Positions 1 to 9,115 of a DNA stretch of 64,000 nucleotides are shown here, piece by piece. The position numbers and the translations under genes were made by a program. The DNA is from CAVPJC01 sp963705155 (GTDB lineage Bacteria > Chloroflexota > Anaerolineae > Anaerolineales > UBA4823). The notes under the pieces were generated by a model. It had not been told where the DNA came from. It worked only from the letters and a program-made list of their open reading frames with translations, and ran no database searches. Numbering within the stretch: position 1 is the stretch's first letter; the number at the start of each line of letters is the position of its first letter. Location of the stretch: positions 248,001 through 312,000 of the forward strand of contig CAVPJC010000017.1 of NCBI GenBank assembly GCA_963705155.1, given 5' to 3'.

Positions 1-495
1 CAGCAGATTACCCCCGCGATCATGTTCGTGGGCAGTGTGTGCGGCAGAGCGGAAGAGGCGATCAATTTCTGGGCATCGGTGTTCGGCGAAGCAAAAGTCG
101 ATGCGATCCAACGCTTTGGCAAAGGCGAGGAACCGGATAAGGAGGGCACATTGAAATATGCCACTTTTTCGCTTTTCGGCCAGGAGTTTGGAGCCATGAA
201 CAGCGCCCATGAGCACAACTTCAGCTTCAATGAGGCGATTTCCTTCATCGTGCAATGCAGTACTCAAGGTGAAATCGATCATTATTGGGAAAAACTTTCC
301 GCAGTACCCGAAGCAGAGCAGTGCGGCTGGCTTAAAGATAAATTCGGCCTCTCATGGCAGATCGTCCCCACCGCGATGGATGAGATGATGAGTAATGGGA
401 GTAAGGAACAAATTGCGCGTGTGACCGAAGCGTTCCTCAAAATGAAAAAGTTTGACATTGAAAGTCTTGTGCGGGCATACAAAGGAATTCCTTGA
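1..495 (+). CDS. VOC/PhnB-like protein (5'-truncated by window edge)
   Basis: A vicinal-oxygen-chelate protein of the PhnB/3-demethylubiquinone-methyltransferase-like group. The frame is open from base 1 and reads QQITPAIMFVG before the first internal Met at 22, which matches the usual family N-terminus, so the true start lies just outside the window. Family features are the early AEEAINFW helix, the FNEAISFIV strand, and the C-terminal KFGLSWQIVP motif that ends most PhnB-like proteins. About 165 residues are visible, close to full length. The substrate cannot be told. A truncated relative lies at about 3.66-3.95 kb. Confidence in the fold is high, in the function low. Confidence 0.85.
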   Translation, partial: QQITPAIMFVGSVCGRAEEAINFWASVFGEAKVDAIQRFGKGEEPDKEGTLKYATFSLFGQEFGAMNSAHEHNFSFNEAISFIVQCSTQGEIDHYWEKLSAVPEAEQCGWLKDKFGLSWQIVPTAMDEMMSNGSKEQIARVTEAFLKMKKFDIESLVRAYKGIP

Positions 496-559
496 GCTGA
501 GCAAACCGTTCGGTCAATCGCAGTCTGCTAATTTTTAGAGGCGAAGGCAGGCTATACAC

Positions 560-1344
560 ATGGGCGATAAAAAATCTGAGGACGTTGGCAAAGTGTGGTG
601 GTCCTGGTTCAACACCAATGCTTTTGCGGTTGACAAGCGTCTGCGCAAGATCATGCGGGTTCTGCCACACGACCCTCGTTGTAAATTTTGTAACGCCCCA
701 TTTCAGGGGATAGGGGGGTTGATCGTACGTTTGTTGTTTGGCAAACAACGTTCAGCTTTCGAATCCTCGTTTCTGCAACCTGTGCGAGGTAACTGCGCTG
801 CGAATTTCCTGGTGGAGCCGAGGTCGAAATGTCGATCCTGTTCGCAGACATACGTGGTTCCACAGCGCTCTCGGAGAGGATGAGTGCAACTGAATTTAGC
901 CGTCTCATCAGCCGTTTTTACAGCGCAGCAACGAAAGCGATCATCGAAGAGGATGGGCTGGTAGAAAAGCTGGCCGGTGATGGGCTGGCGGCTTTTTGGG
1001 GTCCGGGGTTTGCAGGACCAGATTATGTAAAGCGAACCTTTAAAGTTGCCCGGCGCTTATCGAAGGTCTTTATCCAGGAGGAGATTCCGGTCGGCATCAG
1101 TGTGCATGCAGGGGTGGCTTACTTCGGCGCGATGAGCACGGCAGATGGATTGATGAACATAGCCGCCGTAGGCGAAGAGGTGAACCTGGCTGCCCGCCTG
1201 GCCTCAAAGGCTTCGGCGGGTGAGATCATCCTCAGCGAGCAGGCTCACAAACAAGTCGGTCTGGACGAAAGTAATGTGGAGTTCGCGCACCTGGAACTGA
1301 AAGGGATCAGCCAGCCGGTTACGGTGCGTGTTCTGCGTGGATAA
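560..1344 (+). CDS. Class III adenylate/guanylate cyclase, two frameshifts
   Basis: A soluble class III nucleotide cyclase of the type common in Chloroflexota. The N-terminal part (560 to about 760) carries DPRCKFCNAPFQGIGG, a short Cys pair that precedes the cyclase domain in this subfamily. The catalytic part reads MSILFADIRGSTALSERM, with the metal Asp in FADIRGS, then VEKLAGDGLAAFWG with the second metal Asp region. Reading moves from frame 2 to frame 3 near 755-762 (NPRFCNLCE appears) and to frame 1 near 800-805, so two single-base changes split it. Homology is continuous, so sequencing error or a very young lesion is likely. Product would be cAMP or cGMP; the substrate is not determined. 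Confidence 0.75.
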
Positions 1345-1408
1345 CGGGACAGTAATTCTTCGGATCAAAAAGCAGGGGGATGCGATTGATCCCATTTTCG
1401 ATAAACCT

Positions 1409-1527
1409 CGCGAAACTTTACCAACCGGAACAGTCACCTTTCTTATTACCGGTATTGAGGGCAGTACAGCGCTTGCAAACAGTTTTCTTGGCCAGATACC
1501 CGCGCTGCAGGTCAGACGCAAGTCCAA
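1409..1527 (+). pseudogene. Fragment of a second nucleotide-cyclase gene
   Basis: This short stretch encodes LPTGTVTFLITGIEGSTAL, the start motif of the cyclase domain found at the N-terminus of large cyclase/ATPase regulators (normally TFLFTDIEGST). The metal-binding Asp of TDIEGS is Gly here, and the homology ends after about 35 codons, followed by a stop at 1562. It is therefore a dead fragment, not a gene. It sits directly behind the frameshifted cyclase and in front of the thioesterase. Confidence 0.5.
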
Positions 1528-1621
1528 CGCCGGTCGTAACGGCGCCAGATGGGGCTTTATCTGAACACACCGGAGATAAGACTTCGAACCGTAATATTTT
1601 CGTATTCACCGGAGAATTTGC

Positions 1622-2066
1622 ATGTTTGAGAAAACACTATTCGCTGGCTGGGGAGATATGGATTTTAACTCGCATATGAGAAACACAGCCTTTCTCGACA
1701 AGTCTGCCGACGTGCGCATGATGTTCTTCTCTGAGAAGGGATTTCCGATGGAGGAATTTGTGCGTAGCAGACTTTGGCCCGGTCATCATGAAAGACGAAA
1801 TCGAATACTTCAAGGAGATTCGGTTGTTAGAGCCGCTGAGAGTGACCCTGGCATTGGCTGGTCTTTCTGCAGACGGGAGTTGTTTCCTCATGAGAAACGA
1901 ATTCTGGCGCAAAGATGGATCCATAGCTGCCAGGGTGACAAGTGCAGGCGGTTGGCTGGAGCTGTCAGTCAGAAAGCTCGTCTTGCCGCCGGAGACCCTG
2001 CTGACAGCTTTGCGTTTGCTCCCACAAACGGATGATTTTCAAATCCTATCCTCAAGTATTCAATAG
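1622..2066 (+). CDS. Acyl-CoA thioesterase, hotdog fold, one frameshift
   Basis: A 4-hydroxybenzoyl-CoA-thioesterase-like hotdog protein. The N-terminus has the typical GDMDFNSHMRNTAFLD segment, where Asp-x-x-x-His-Met is the family signature, followed in another frame by GPVIMKDEIEYFKEIRLLEP and a Ser/Gly-rich sheet ending near 2066. The two halves join by a one-base shift near 1768 (frame 2 to frame 3). The start at 1622 has a GGAG seven bases upstream. Total length of about 147 residues fits the family. Homology is good on both sides of the shift. The substrate acyl group is unknown. Confidence 0.7.
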
Positions 2067-2248
2067 AATGGGGTGGCGAACAATGTATCAACCTGCTTGC
2101 ATCTGAAGCGCCCACCGTTCGAGCGTTGCTGCCGGCTGAGGTTGGCACACGCGCCGCCGAAGGTCACATTGGCAAGGTCAATCGCTGGTATACGGTCACG
2201 AAATATTTTATAACTTTGACTATGGCTTTCCACCGAATGAGAAAGTAG
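2036..2248 (+). pseudogene. Unrecognised coding fragment
   Basis: An open frame without a start codon, reading EWGGEQCINLLASEAPTVRA and then LLPAEVGTRAAEGHIGKV before decaying. It looks protein-like in composition but matches no family I recognise. It overlaps the end of the thioesterase frame and stops at 2246-2248. It is best treated as the remnant of a gene broken by the rearrangements that follow at 2.35 kb. Confidence 0.25.
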
Positions 2249-2349
2249 TTCAGCCTGCTACCACCCAATGGTATCCACAGGCTGGCATTGGTTGAAGCCC
2301 GAGGCCCTCCATTTTTCGGTAAATTCCGTGTTGTGGTAAACCTTGCCTG

Positions 2350-2576
2350 GCTTGACCTGCGGCGTCTCCATATCCGGCAGGCCGCGCCGGTCGCCGGCAG
2401 CCATGCTAAGCAGCTACATGTATGCAACAATTCCGATCACGGCAGCCGCCGCGCCTGCGCCCCAGCAGGCGGCTGAAGACAGCCATAAACAGGCCAGCCA
2501 GGATCGTGATATTGAAACCGGAGATGGCGATGATATGAGCGGTGCCCGTGACCTGGTAGGCCTGCCGCACCGGCTA
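2350..2576 (-). pseudogene. comEC fragment (middle joined to C-terminal part)
   Basis: The bases closely match two separate parts of the intact comEC at 9396-11753: about 10.92-11.04 kb (competence-domain segment around ISGFNITILAGLF) and about 9.49-9.55 kb (C-terminal segment around DRDGLPD). The two parts are fused here, so the middle of the gene is deleted. The same fusion is seen at 6.6-6.9 kb. No usable reading frame is preserved. It is bounded on its upstream side by the istA fragment. Confidence 0.6.
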
Positions 2577-2582
2577 TCTACC

Positions 2583-2957
2583 TCACCCCAATCCGTTTGT
2601 AGCTGCTCTCCTGCCCTGGTCTCGAACCGAACTGTTTTCCGTCCGGCCCGCAACGCCCGCTTCGGATGAACATACTCCCTTATGAGGGTGATCCCACCGC
2701 TGTAACCCTCCGCCTGGATCTCCTGCAGGATGACCAAATCGTTCCATACCCCCTTCGGTTAGCAATCGGTCGATTGTGGACTCGTAGACATCCGATTTGC
2801 TTCCCCGTTTCTTCCGTTCTGCTTTGGGTGCGCTGTCGCGTTTCAACGCCCATCTGACCGTCTTGGGATGTACTCCCAGTTGTTTGGCGATGTTCTTTAG
2901 ATACATGCCCTGTTGTGCTAGTGCTTTGATTACGGCAAAATCCTCCTTCCCGATCAT
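2583..2957 (-). mobile_element. istA: IS21-family istA fragment (5' third only)
   Basis: Encodes the N-terminus of an IS21 transposase: MIGKEDFAVIKALAQQGM, a helix-turn-helix segment QLGVHPKTVRWALKR, then, after a one-base shift in a run of five G near 2750, VILQEIQAEGYSGGITLIRE and GEQLQTDWGEVDS. Homology stops at about residue 125 of a protein normally 400-500 long. The catalytic DDE part, istB and the terminal repeats are missing. The ATG abuts comEC homology exactly at 2957, with a few bases of microhomology. Certainly non-functional. Confidence 0.75.
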
Positions 2958-3052
2958 CCGGCGGCTGGATGATCACCCCTTCCAGGCCGTTGCGGTCTGG
3001 CAGTCATTGCAGCAGGCAATATTCTGTGGGGTAGAAGCGCCCGGCTTCGCCA
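2955..3052 (-). pseudogene. comEC fragment (N-terminal part)
   Basis: About 100 bases match comEC at 11.44-11.54 kb, the segment encoding the YVLEGVIIQPPDERD region. It lies on the same strand as, and upstream of, the fragment at 2350-2576, so both belong to one broken comEC copy. In that copy the istA fragment replaces the intervening N-terminal region. The frame is not maintained. Confidence 0.55.
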
Positions 3053-3235
3053 CTATAGATGTCAGCTTTCTGCTGGAAGCTTCATTATCGATTGTGGACA
3101 AGTCAGTCAAATAATAGGATAAATAAGATATAATTTAGGTATTATATACGGGTATGTATCTCGTACAGGCGTCCAACGAAACTCAGGCAAACATTATAAA
3201 GTCAGTCGAATCGCTGACAGAAAGGATTACATAAT

Positions 3236-3595
3236 ATGCTTAACCTAAACTCCGTCATGATTGGAACGAAGCAGCTCAAAGTACTGGCGGCTTTCTATGA
3301 AAAAGTTCTCGGACAGCCAGCAGGAATGGTCGATGAAGAGCATGGCTTCCTCGGCTGGCAAGCGGGGGCTGCCTATCTATCCATTTTAGATCATTCTGAA
3401 ATGGTCGGTCGCACAAAAGATCCTGGACGTATCATGTTTAATTTTGAAACTCCACAGGTCAAAGAGGAATTCGAGCGAATAAAGGGCCTGGGAGGCATTG
3501 TCATTACAGAACCCTATGAAATGGAGGGTGGATGGATTGCGACCCTGGCAGATCCGGATGGAAATTATTTTCAACTGGTGAGCCCAATGGGATAA
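3236..3595 (+). CDS. VOC family (glyoxalase-like) protein
   Basis: An intact 119-residue single VOC module: strand NSVMIGTKQLKVLAAFYEKV, then HGFLGWQAGAAYLSI, a middle DPGRIMFNFET strand, and the C-terminal WIATLADPDGNYFQLVSP signature, where the DPDGN turn and following Gln/Glu region are typical. AAGGATT upstream of the ATG serves as ribosome site. Single-domain VOC proteins act as dimers in glyoxalase, dioxygenase or drug-resistance roles; none is indicated here. The neighbours are broken genes, so no context helps. Confidence 0.85.
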   Translation: MLNLNSVMIGTKQLKVLAAFYEKVLGQPAGMVDEEHGFLGWQAGAAYLSILDHSEMVGRTKDPGRIMFNFETPQVKEEFERIKGLGGIVITEPYEMEGGWIATLADPDGNYFQLVSPMG

Positions 3596-3660
3596 GGAAA
3601 TGTTCCCTGGCTTAATCCAGCAATTGCACATCTGGGCGCATACGTGGAAGGATGAAAAGG

Positions 3661-3951
3661 ATGTGTAATAAATAATCCCCCATTTATGGTTCGACAAAGA
3701 AGACACCGAGGCGGCAAATTTTTATGTCTCAACCTTTCCCAATTCAAAGGTCAAGAATACGTCAATACTTCACGATACTCCTTCAGGCTCGGTCGATGTT
3801 GTGAATTATGAGCTTTTAGGTCTGGAATTCCAGGCAATCAGTGCCGGCCCGTTTTTTAAGTTCAATGAAGCGATTTCTTTTATTGTCAATTGCGACAGCC
3901 AGGGACAAATCAATTTTTACTGGGAAAAACTATCCGCTGTGCACAGCCACC
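3661..3951 (+). pseudogene. Truncated VOC/PhnB-like gene
   Basis: A second PhnB-like gene related to the one at the window start; both contain FNEAISFIV and YWEKLSAV. The N-terminus MCNK/IIPHLWFDKEDTEAANF needs one extra A in the AAATAA run near 3668-3672 to stay in frame. Homology continues through NYELLGLEFQAISAGPFF to LSAV at about 3950 and then stops abruptly, without the C-terminal GLSWQIVP motif. The gene has therefore lost its last third. Remaining codons to about 4112 are open but not family-like. Confidence 0.55.
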
Positions 3952-4237
3952 CTCCGTTATCGATAAAGCGGTCATTGTGCCAAGGCCAGGCTGCACCTGG
4001 AGTGCTCCAGCGCAGCATAGTCTGCGCCTGGCAGCAGGAAGGCAATGAAAAGCAAGGTACCGAGCCCTTATGGGAGAAACTGATTCTAGATATTGTACCA
4101 ATATCAGACTAATTAGAGTATAAGTGTCCAATATTTCTGCCGGTAAATCCTGCACAGCAAGCGAACCTGGTTTAAGTGCCCCCGGATTGAAGAAAATCCT
4201 GGCAGAACCGAAGACTATCAGCATAGGAGGAGTTCAG

Positions 4238-5213
4238 ATGGCAACCAACGCAATAGTACTGCTGGAACGACTGCATTGCTTAAAACTGATCAATACCGAA
4301 ACGCGCACCGAACCTTACATCTGGCCGGCGCTGATCCGGATCGATGACAACGCCCTCACCACACCCGATCTCGTGGCGATGCAAACCCCAGCACCCGGAA
4401 GCGCCCGGCTGGTGATTAAAGACAGTATGCGAGCCGGTGAAACGGCAAGTATTCCCAGCAATGTGGGAATCCTGCGCACCCGGTTCGAGGATAATCTGAT
4501 GACACGCAGATTGATCCTGGTTGTGGCGCTGCTGGAAAATGATGAAACTCCAGAGGATGCGATGCAAGCCGGATTCAAGGCTTTCAACAACGAGCTGCGG
4601 GCGGCCGTCGCGGATAATCTCTTTGGCCTGTCTGCAGCGAATGAAGAAGAGACCAAGGCCATCACCGACGCAATCAGCGAGCGCGTTGCGGGGCGTGTCA
4701 AATCTGCGATTGAAAACGAGCTCAGCGCTTATGAAAAGGCGAAGGTTTTTGCCGGGATTCTGGACCTGGACAACTTCCATCGGTAGTGATTTCAAGAGCT
4801 TCGGCAAAGATTCCCTCGGTCCGGCTGCCTTCACGCTGCATTTTGAAGCCAAGGGGAAAATCCTGGGCGTGTTTGATACCTTGAGCGAGTACGAAATCGA
4901 GGGCCAGCTTCAGATCAAATCTGTGGTGATCGATCGCTGCCAGGCCCAGGTCAATGGGGTAAACGCGGCGCAGGCAGTCGTCAACGGCATCGAAGCCGAA
5001 ATCCGAGCGCTGCAAGACCAGCTTAAGGGTGGGGGCGATGAACCGTCCCTCCCGAAGAGTTTCATCATTGCCGAGATCAGACGCATCCGGGCGGAGGAGC
5101 TGGCGCCGGCGGTGGCTGACCTTCAAGCAGCCCGGGCCGCGCTGAAGGCCTGCCGCGAGCAGCTAACCACACACGCCACTCCCCAGGTGGGAGGGGTTTT
5201 GACACAAGGTTAG
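4238..5213 (+). CDS. Hypothetical protein with C-terminal coiled coil, one frameshift
   Basis: Product unrecognised, about 324 residues. The start at 4238 is preceded by AGGAGG at eight bases, which decides against the upstream in-frame codons. The first half reads MATNAIVLLERLHCLKLINT and NVGILRTRFEDNLMTRRLIL. Near 4776 an extra C in AACTTCCATCGG shifts the frame; removing it gives DNFIGSDFKSFGKDSLGPAA and continues to the stop at 5213. The C-terminus, IEAEIRALQDQLKG and EELAPAVADLQAARAALKA, predicts a coiled coil. No membrane segment or signal peptide. It lies between comEC fragments and may have arrived with them, but no function can be assigned. Confidence 0.6.
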
Positions 5214-5275
5214 GACTACCGGAAAACGAATTCCACTTCGCGGGCTGCGGAGCATAATGAGGCAATACGCCACAC

Positions 5276-5583
5276 CACCACGAGGGCCGCCAAATCGGCA
5301 GCTGCCGCTTCAGGGCGGATTTTTTTCATTGTTTCACTGCAGGGTTCCCGCCAAATATGACCGCAAGCAAAATCCAATAGAACAACAGCATCCACAGCGA
5401 TGTTGATTTACCTAGGCGCAGCACGCTTCCTGAAGATTGCCCATCCACTCCACCGCACATATAGTGAATGCCACGAAAGGCCAGGCCAGGTAGGCGGCCG
5501 CCTGCCCCAGCGTGTGGAAGACCATCCCCAGGAGGAGCGCCGCCCCGCCCAGAAGCATGACCGCCGGCTGGGCTGGCAGATGC
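5276..5583 (-). pseudogene. comEC fragment (competence-domain region)
   Basis: About 300 bases align by eye with comEC at 10.19-10.48 kb: the region encoding the membrane segment PLWVFAFYALLLGATFGG and the preceding helices. Identity is clear at the ends (for example the shared bases around 5495-5580) and weaker in between. Several indels remove any reading frame. It lies just downstream of the intact unknown gene at 5625-6467 on the same strand. Confidence 0.55.
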
Positions 5584-5624
5584 TATTCCACTCTATTGTG
5601 ATACAGGCGGGCAGGTTACGTCGC

Positions 5625-6467
5625 TCATTTACCACGATCTACAACAGCTTTGACCAATTTAACTGCAATACTGCCGCCTGGAATAACCATCCCAACCGCG
5701 TCCGCGGTTACGTCAAAGACCAGATCGCGGGTTACCACGCTCTTGATCTGATCTCTCAGCTTCTTTCCCCCCGAATGCGCCTCACCGGTCAGGGCGTCAA
5801 ACTCCAGCACAACCCGCTTTCCTTTCGCCGTCCACTCATACTCGAACGCATACACAGGTCGAAAGTACAGGTCGAGCGCTTCCACATTCACACGCTCCTC
5901 ATGGGTCACTTGAGCCTGGACCGGTTTGATTGCATCTGCCAGCACAGTCCGGATAACCGTCGTAGCATTCGCCTTCGGCGGCACCACAAGCACATCCGCC
6001 GGCACAAACTGACCCAGGTCTAAAATCTCTACTTTCGCAAAGGATTGGTATTTGCTCAGGTCAGCTCTTGTCCCGGCGCTGTCGAAATGGTAACTTCCGC
6101 GGGTTTCTTCAACACAGTGCTCCACCGCGTTGAGCGTGAAGCTGGCAGCGCCTTTAGCGCTAACGCCAACGGGGATTTCCTGCCCCAGGGCGGTGATTTG
6201 TTTGACCTCAGGACCGCTAACCGGGATGGTGAAAGTGCGCTGGTTATCATAAACCGTACGCACGTAAACGTTAATCAACCAGAACGCTTCCAACCGGTTC
6301 TCGACCGACAACTGCTGGATCTCATCCGGTTTTGGCCGGGCAAACATCGCCCCTACCGTGCCAGCCACCAGGCTGGTTTTCTTTTGTTCAAGTCGATCGC
6401 GCGCCACCTCAATTGAAAATTGAGGCGTAAGGTGAAAAGCACGTTCTGTTGCCAGGTAAATATCCAT
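5625..6467 (-). CDS. Conserved hypothetical protein
   Basis: Intact 280-residue protein of unknown function. The start has AAGGAAG about eight bases upstream. It has no signal peptide; the C-terminus GMVIPGGSIAVKLVKAVV is weakly hydrophobic. The segment YFRPVYAFEYEWTAKGKRVV followed by LEFDALTGE resembles the Y-P-L-W...G-R-x-F...DGxSGEV pattern in the zinc-ribbon membrane protein at 46 kb, a pattern typical of substrate-like beta domains that fold near membranes. This resemblance is by eye and could be chance. It is embedded between comEC fragments but is itself undamaged. Confidence 0.6.
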   Translation of the reverse strand: MDIYLATERAFHLTPQFSIEVARDRLEQKKTSLVAGTVGAMFARPKPDEIQQLSVENRLEAFWLINVYVRTVYDNQRTFTIPVSGPEVKQITALGQEIPVGVSAKGAASFTLNAVEHCVEETRGSYHFDSAGTRADLSKYQSFAKVEILDLGQFVPADVLVVPPKANATTVIRTVLADAIKPVQAQVTHEERVNVEALDLYFRPVYAFEYEWTAKGKRVVLEFDALTGEAHSGGKKLRDQIKSVVTRDLVFDVTADAVGMVIPGGSIAVKLVKAVVDRGK

Positions 6468-6601
6468 GCGGCGCTTCCTTCGGGTTCTGCCCTGTGACTC
6501 TGGGTTTGATCTACAAACCGCCGATCGGGATTTTAATATCGTGTGCCGGTGAGCAGGTCAACAGCAATAATTATGGCACAAAAAATGGAATTAGCCCAGA
6601 T

Positions 6602-6933
6602 TCATTCCTGCTCGACCTCCACCCACAACTGCTCCCCATCCGTAGTTAGCTCAATCCACCCATCCCGGTCGGTGCGCAGCAGGGTGCGCCCCTGCAGAGC
6701 CGCCAGCAACTCGGCATCGGGCAAGCCGCGCCGGTCGCCGGCAGCCACGCCAGGCAGCAACGTGTACGCAGCAATTCCAATCGCTGCCGTCGCAGCACCG
6801 CAGCAGCCGCCACGCCAGCGTCCCGGCAGGCGGCTGAAGATCGCCGAGAATAGCACTGCGAGAATCTTGATATTAAATCCGGATATTGCGATGATATCGG
6901 CGGTGCCCGTGTCCTGAACGGCCTGACGACGAC
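6602..6933 (-). pseudogene. comEC fragment (middle fused to C-terminus)
   Basis: Encodes a short chimera: LFSAIFSRLPGRWRGG (matches the competence domain at about residue 270 of ComEC) runs directly into AAGDRRGLPDAELLAAL and LRTDRDGWIELTTDGEQLW, the very C-terminus. About 460 residues between are missing. The junction sequence resembles that of the fragment at 2350-2576, so the two share one ancestral deletion. The downstream end retains the ComEC stop. The upstream end is cut at about 6933, where remnants of an unrelated plus-strand gene begin. Confidence 0.6.
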
Positions 6934-6949
6934 CAGCACCGGCTCGAGT

Positions 6950-7352
6950 TGCCCGGCGGATTGGGTGGATGGAGGCAGGTTGACATAGATCTGTCCGCCT
7001 ACGCGGGCAAGACGGTTGAGCTGCACATCAGCTAAGCTTCCGACTGGGCTGTTCAGGGCTGGGCGCATTCGTGGACGACATCATTCTTGCCGGCTACCCG
7101 TTGGAGGCTGCGAAACCGGCACGGGCGAAGAAGGGTAGCTTCGACACAACAGGGGCATGGGTTGGCCAGCACTCCATCTGGTAGCTTCTCATTCAACAAC
7201 TGGGAGCGTATCACCGGTGGCGGCGTTCCTGAGGGCCGGTGAAACGCACACCCGACTCTGTGTACCTGGGTTTCGGCTTCGAAGGGATCGCTACTGCTGT
7301 AGATCGTAATGCTGTAATGCAGCGGGTGATGGACTACATCTTGCAGCCGTAG
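6950..7352 (+). pseudogene. C-terminal remnant of an M6-type (immune inhibitor A-like) peptidase
   Basis: Plus-strand pieces read GWRQVDIDLSAYAGKTVELH, a stop where Tyr is expected, ASDWAVQG, then in another frame LGAFVDDIILAGYPLEA, then SFSFNNWERITGGG, and finally SVYLGFGFEGIATAVDRNAV ending MDYILQP and a stop at 7350-7352. The DLSAYAGKTV...FVDDI pattern is the jelly-roll that follows the protease domain in secreted M6 peptidases. At least three lesions and loss of the whole protease domain make it dead. A good terminator follows. Confidence 0.5.
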
Positions 7353-7372
7353 ATCGACTGTATTTGATACCA

Positions 7373-7410
7373 GGAGCACCCGTGCTAGCACGAGGTGCTC
7401 CGTTTTAATT
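7373..7410 (+). terminator. Rho-independent terminator
   Basis: GGAGCACC (7373-7380) pairs with GGTGCTCC (7394-7401); the intervening bases can extend the stem through TGCTAGCA. It is followed by G then TTTTAATTTCTTT on the plus strand. It lies 20 bases after the stop of the M6-peptidase remnant, whose terminator it presumably was. Confidence 0.7.
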
Positions 7411-7434
7411 TCTTTACTACCTCTCCAATTTACA

Positions 7435-8964
7435 TTATCTACCTTTTAGATCGGCGCGCAGAAACAGGCGTTTGTTCTTATCCGAATATAAAAGGTCATA
7501 GGATTGTTCCAGGTAAGCATCCACCTGGGAAAGCTCGAAGCGCCCAAGCAGAATCAGTTCTGGCTGATAATTCCGGAGCGCAGCTATTATTTCTGCCTCG
7601 GTCAGCTCTCCGGCCAGAATTCTTTTCTCCGTGAAAACCGCCAGCTCAGGCGGCACAAGCAGCCGCGCACGAAAGGCGAACATGGGCAGGTCGGTTACGA
7701 ACCAGTGAGTTGCTCCGGCATGGTTGGTTATTTTCTTGAGGAAGGGTGTTTCCGGAAACCAGGGGTCGACGTATGAACGGGTATAAAAAGGTGTGTGTGC
7801 AAACTCCCCTACAACCTGGGCGCGCTGCTGGATCAAGGTTCCCGCTGTGAGGGCTATCACTGCGATGCCAGGGATGAGCAGCGCCACCTTCCCCCTCCGA
7901 TCCCTGATCGATTGAGCCAACGCCTGTACGCCTTCACCGACTCCCCACCCGGCCAAAAGCGCGGCAGGCACGCTGACCATCAACTGGTGGTGGTACCAGA
8001 CCGGGGTGTGCAAGGCGAGCAGGATGTAACCACCCACCATCCAGGCCAGCAGATAACCTGCCAGCCAGCGCTTCTTCAGCAAAGCAATGACGGCTCCCAG
8101 TAGGCCCAGCCACAGATAAGGACGGGCGTCCTTCAACTGGTAACCGACGGTGAACTTATCCGGGATCTCATCTGGGAACACGGCGCTCTCAGTCGCCAGG
8201 TGCGGGCTTATTAACTGACCCAGGTTTTGCGGACCGACCAGGAAAAGACCCATGACCAGACAGCTCCCCGCAAACACTAGCGCCCAAGCCGCAGCAGGTT
8301 TTACCATTGTCCAACGTATCTGTGCTCCGCGTTCGGCTACATATTCGTCGATGAGCAGCCCCACGATGAAAATGGGAGCCAGGTAGCCAATCATCGCTTT
8401 GGTAAACACCGAGAGAGCAAGCGTCACGGCGGAGAGGACCAACCAAACAGCACTCTTGTTACGGGGCGATCGCAGGCGGTGCCAGGCAGAAAGCGCAAGC
8501 AGGGAAAGCATTGCCAGAGCCAGAGATGGCAGCCCGATCATGACCGAAACGCTTAACGCGTTGTAGAAAGGCAGACTTATCACAAGGAGGGTTCCAGCGA
8601 TTGCAGCGGCATGACCGGCCGCATAACCCGCATAGTGGCCTACCGTATCTTTTAGAAATATATAAGCGCTCCAGATAAGGAGCGCGGAAAACCCCAGTAC
8701 GAGAAGCCGCCCGACGATCACCTGGGAACCAAAAACTCTGAGCGTGATCGCCAATAGATAGGTAAACAAGGGCGGCTGGTCATTCCAGATCTGAGAGTAT
8801 AAGGGGAAATGGTAGTTGACCAACAGGCCCTTAATCAGATTAATTCCTTCGTCTGGATCGAAATCGAAGCGTTCCCAAAACGGATAATAGAGAATCATCA
8901 GGGATACGAACGCCAATGGAATGACCAGAGAAAGGCCATAAGACTTTGCCAGCCTGATAACCAT
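7435..8964 (-). CDS. PMT/ArnT-type integral membrane glycosyltransferase
   Basis: A GT-C glycosyltransferase of the PMT_2/ArnT type, about 509 residues with roughly ten to twelve hydrophobic helices. The first loop after helix one has FDFDPDEGINLIKGLL, where the acidic pair is the catalytic/metal site typical of the family, and IWNDQPPLFTYLLA matches the next loop motif. The C-terminal 130 residues (from PFYTRSYVDPWF) are a soluble extracytoplasmic domain. The start MVIRLAKSYG at 8964 is chosen because residues before it are not hydrophobic; no strong ribosome site is present. It would transfer a sugar from a polyprenyl-phosphate donor; acceptor unknown. Confidence 0.8.
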   Translation of the reverse strand: MVIRLAKSYGLSLVIPLAFVSLMILYYPFWERFDFDPDEGINLIKGLLVNYHFPLYSQIWNDQPPLFTYLLAITLRVFGSQVIVGRLLVLGFSALLIWSAYIFLKDTVGHYAGYAAGHAAAIAGTLLVISLPFYNALSVSVMIGLPSLALAMLSLLALSAWHRLRSPRNKSAVWLVLSAVTLALSVFTKAMIGYLAPIFIVGLLIDEYVAERGAQIRWTMVKPAAAWALVFAGSCLVMGLFLVGPQNLGQLISPHLATESAVFPDEIPDKFTVGYQLKDARPYLWLGLLGAVIALLKKRWLAGYLLAWMVGGYILLALHTPVWYHHQLMVSVPAALLAGWGVGEGVQALAQSIRDRRGKVALLIPGIAVIALTAGTLIQQRAQVVGEFAHTPFYTRSYVDPWFPETPFLKKITNHAGATHWFVTDLPMFAFRARLLVPPELAVFTEKRILAGELTEAEIIAALRNYQPELILLGRFELSQVDAYLEQSYDLLYSDKNKRLFLRADLKGR

Positions 8965-9115
8965 CGGATTGCGACGTTTCAAATGTCCTACGAATGAGAT
9001 GCTCGCCAAAGCGGTGAATGGGGAATATTGGACCCCAAATACTGGTACGAATAGTTTTGCACTGAACAAGCTGAATTTTACTTCAAATCTACACACGAGC
9101 CGGTACCTTTTACTC

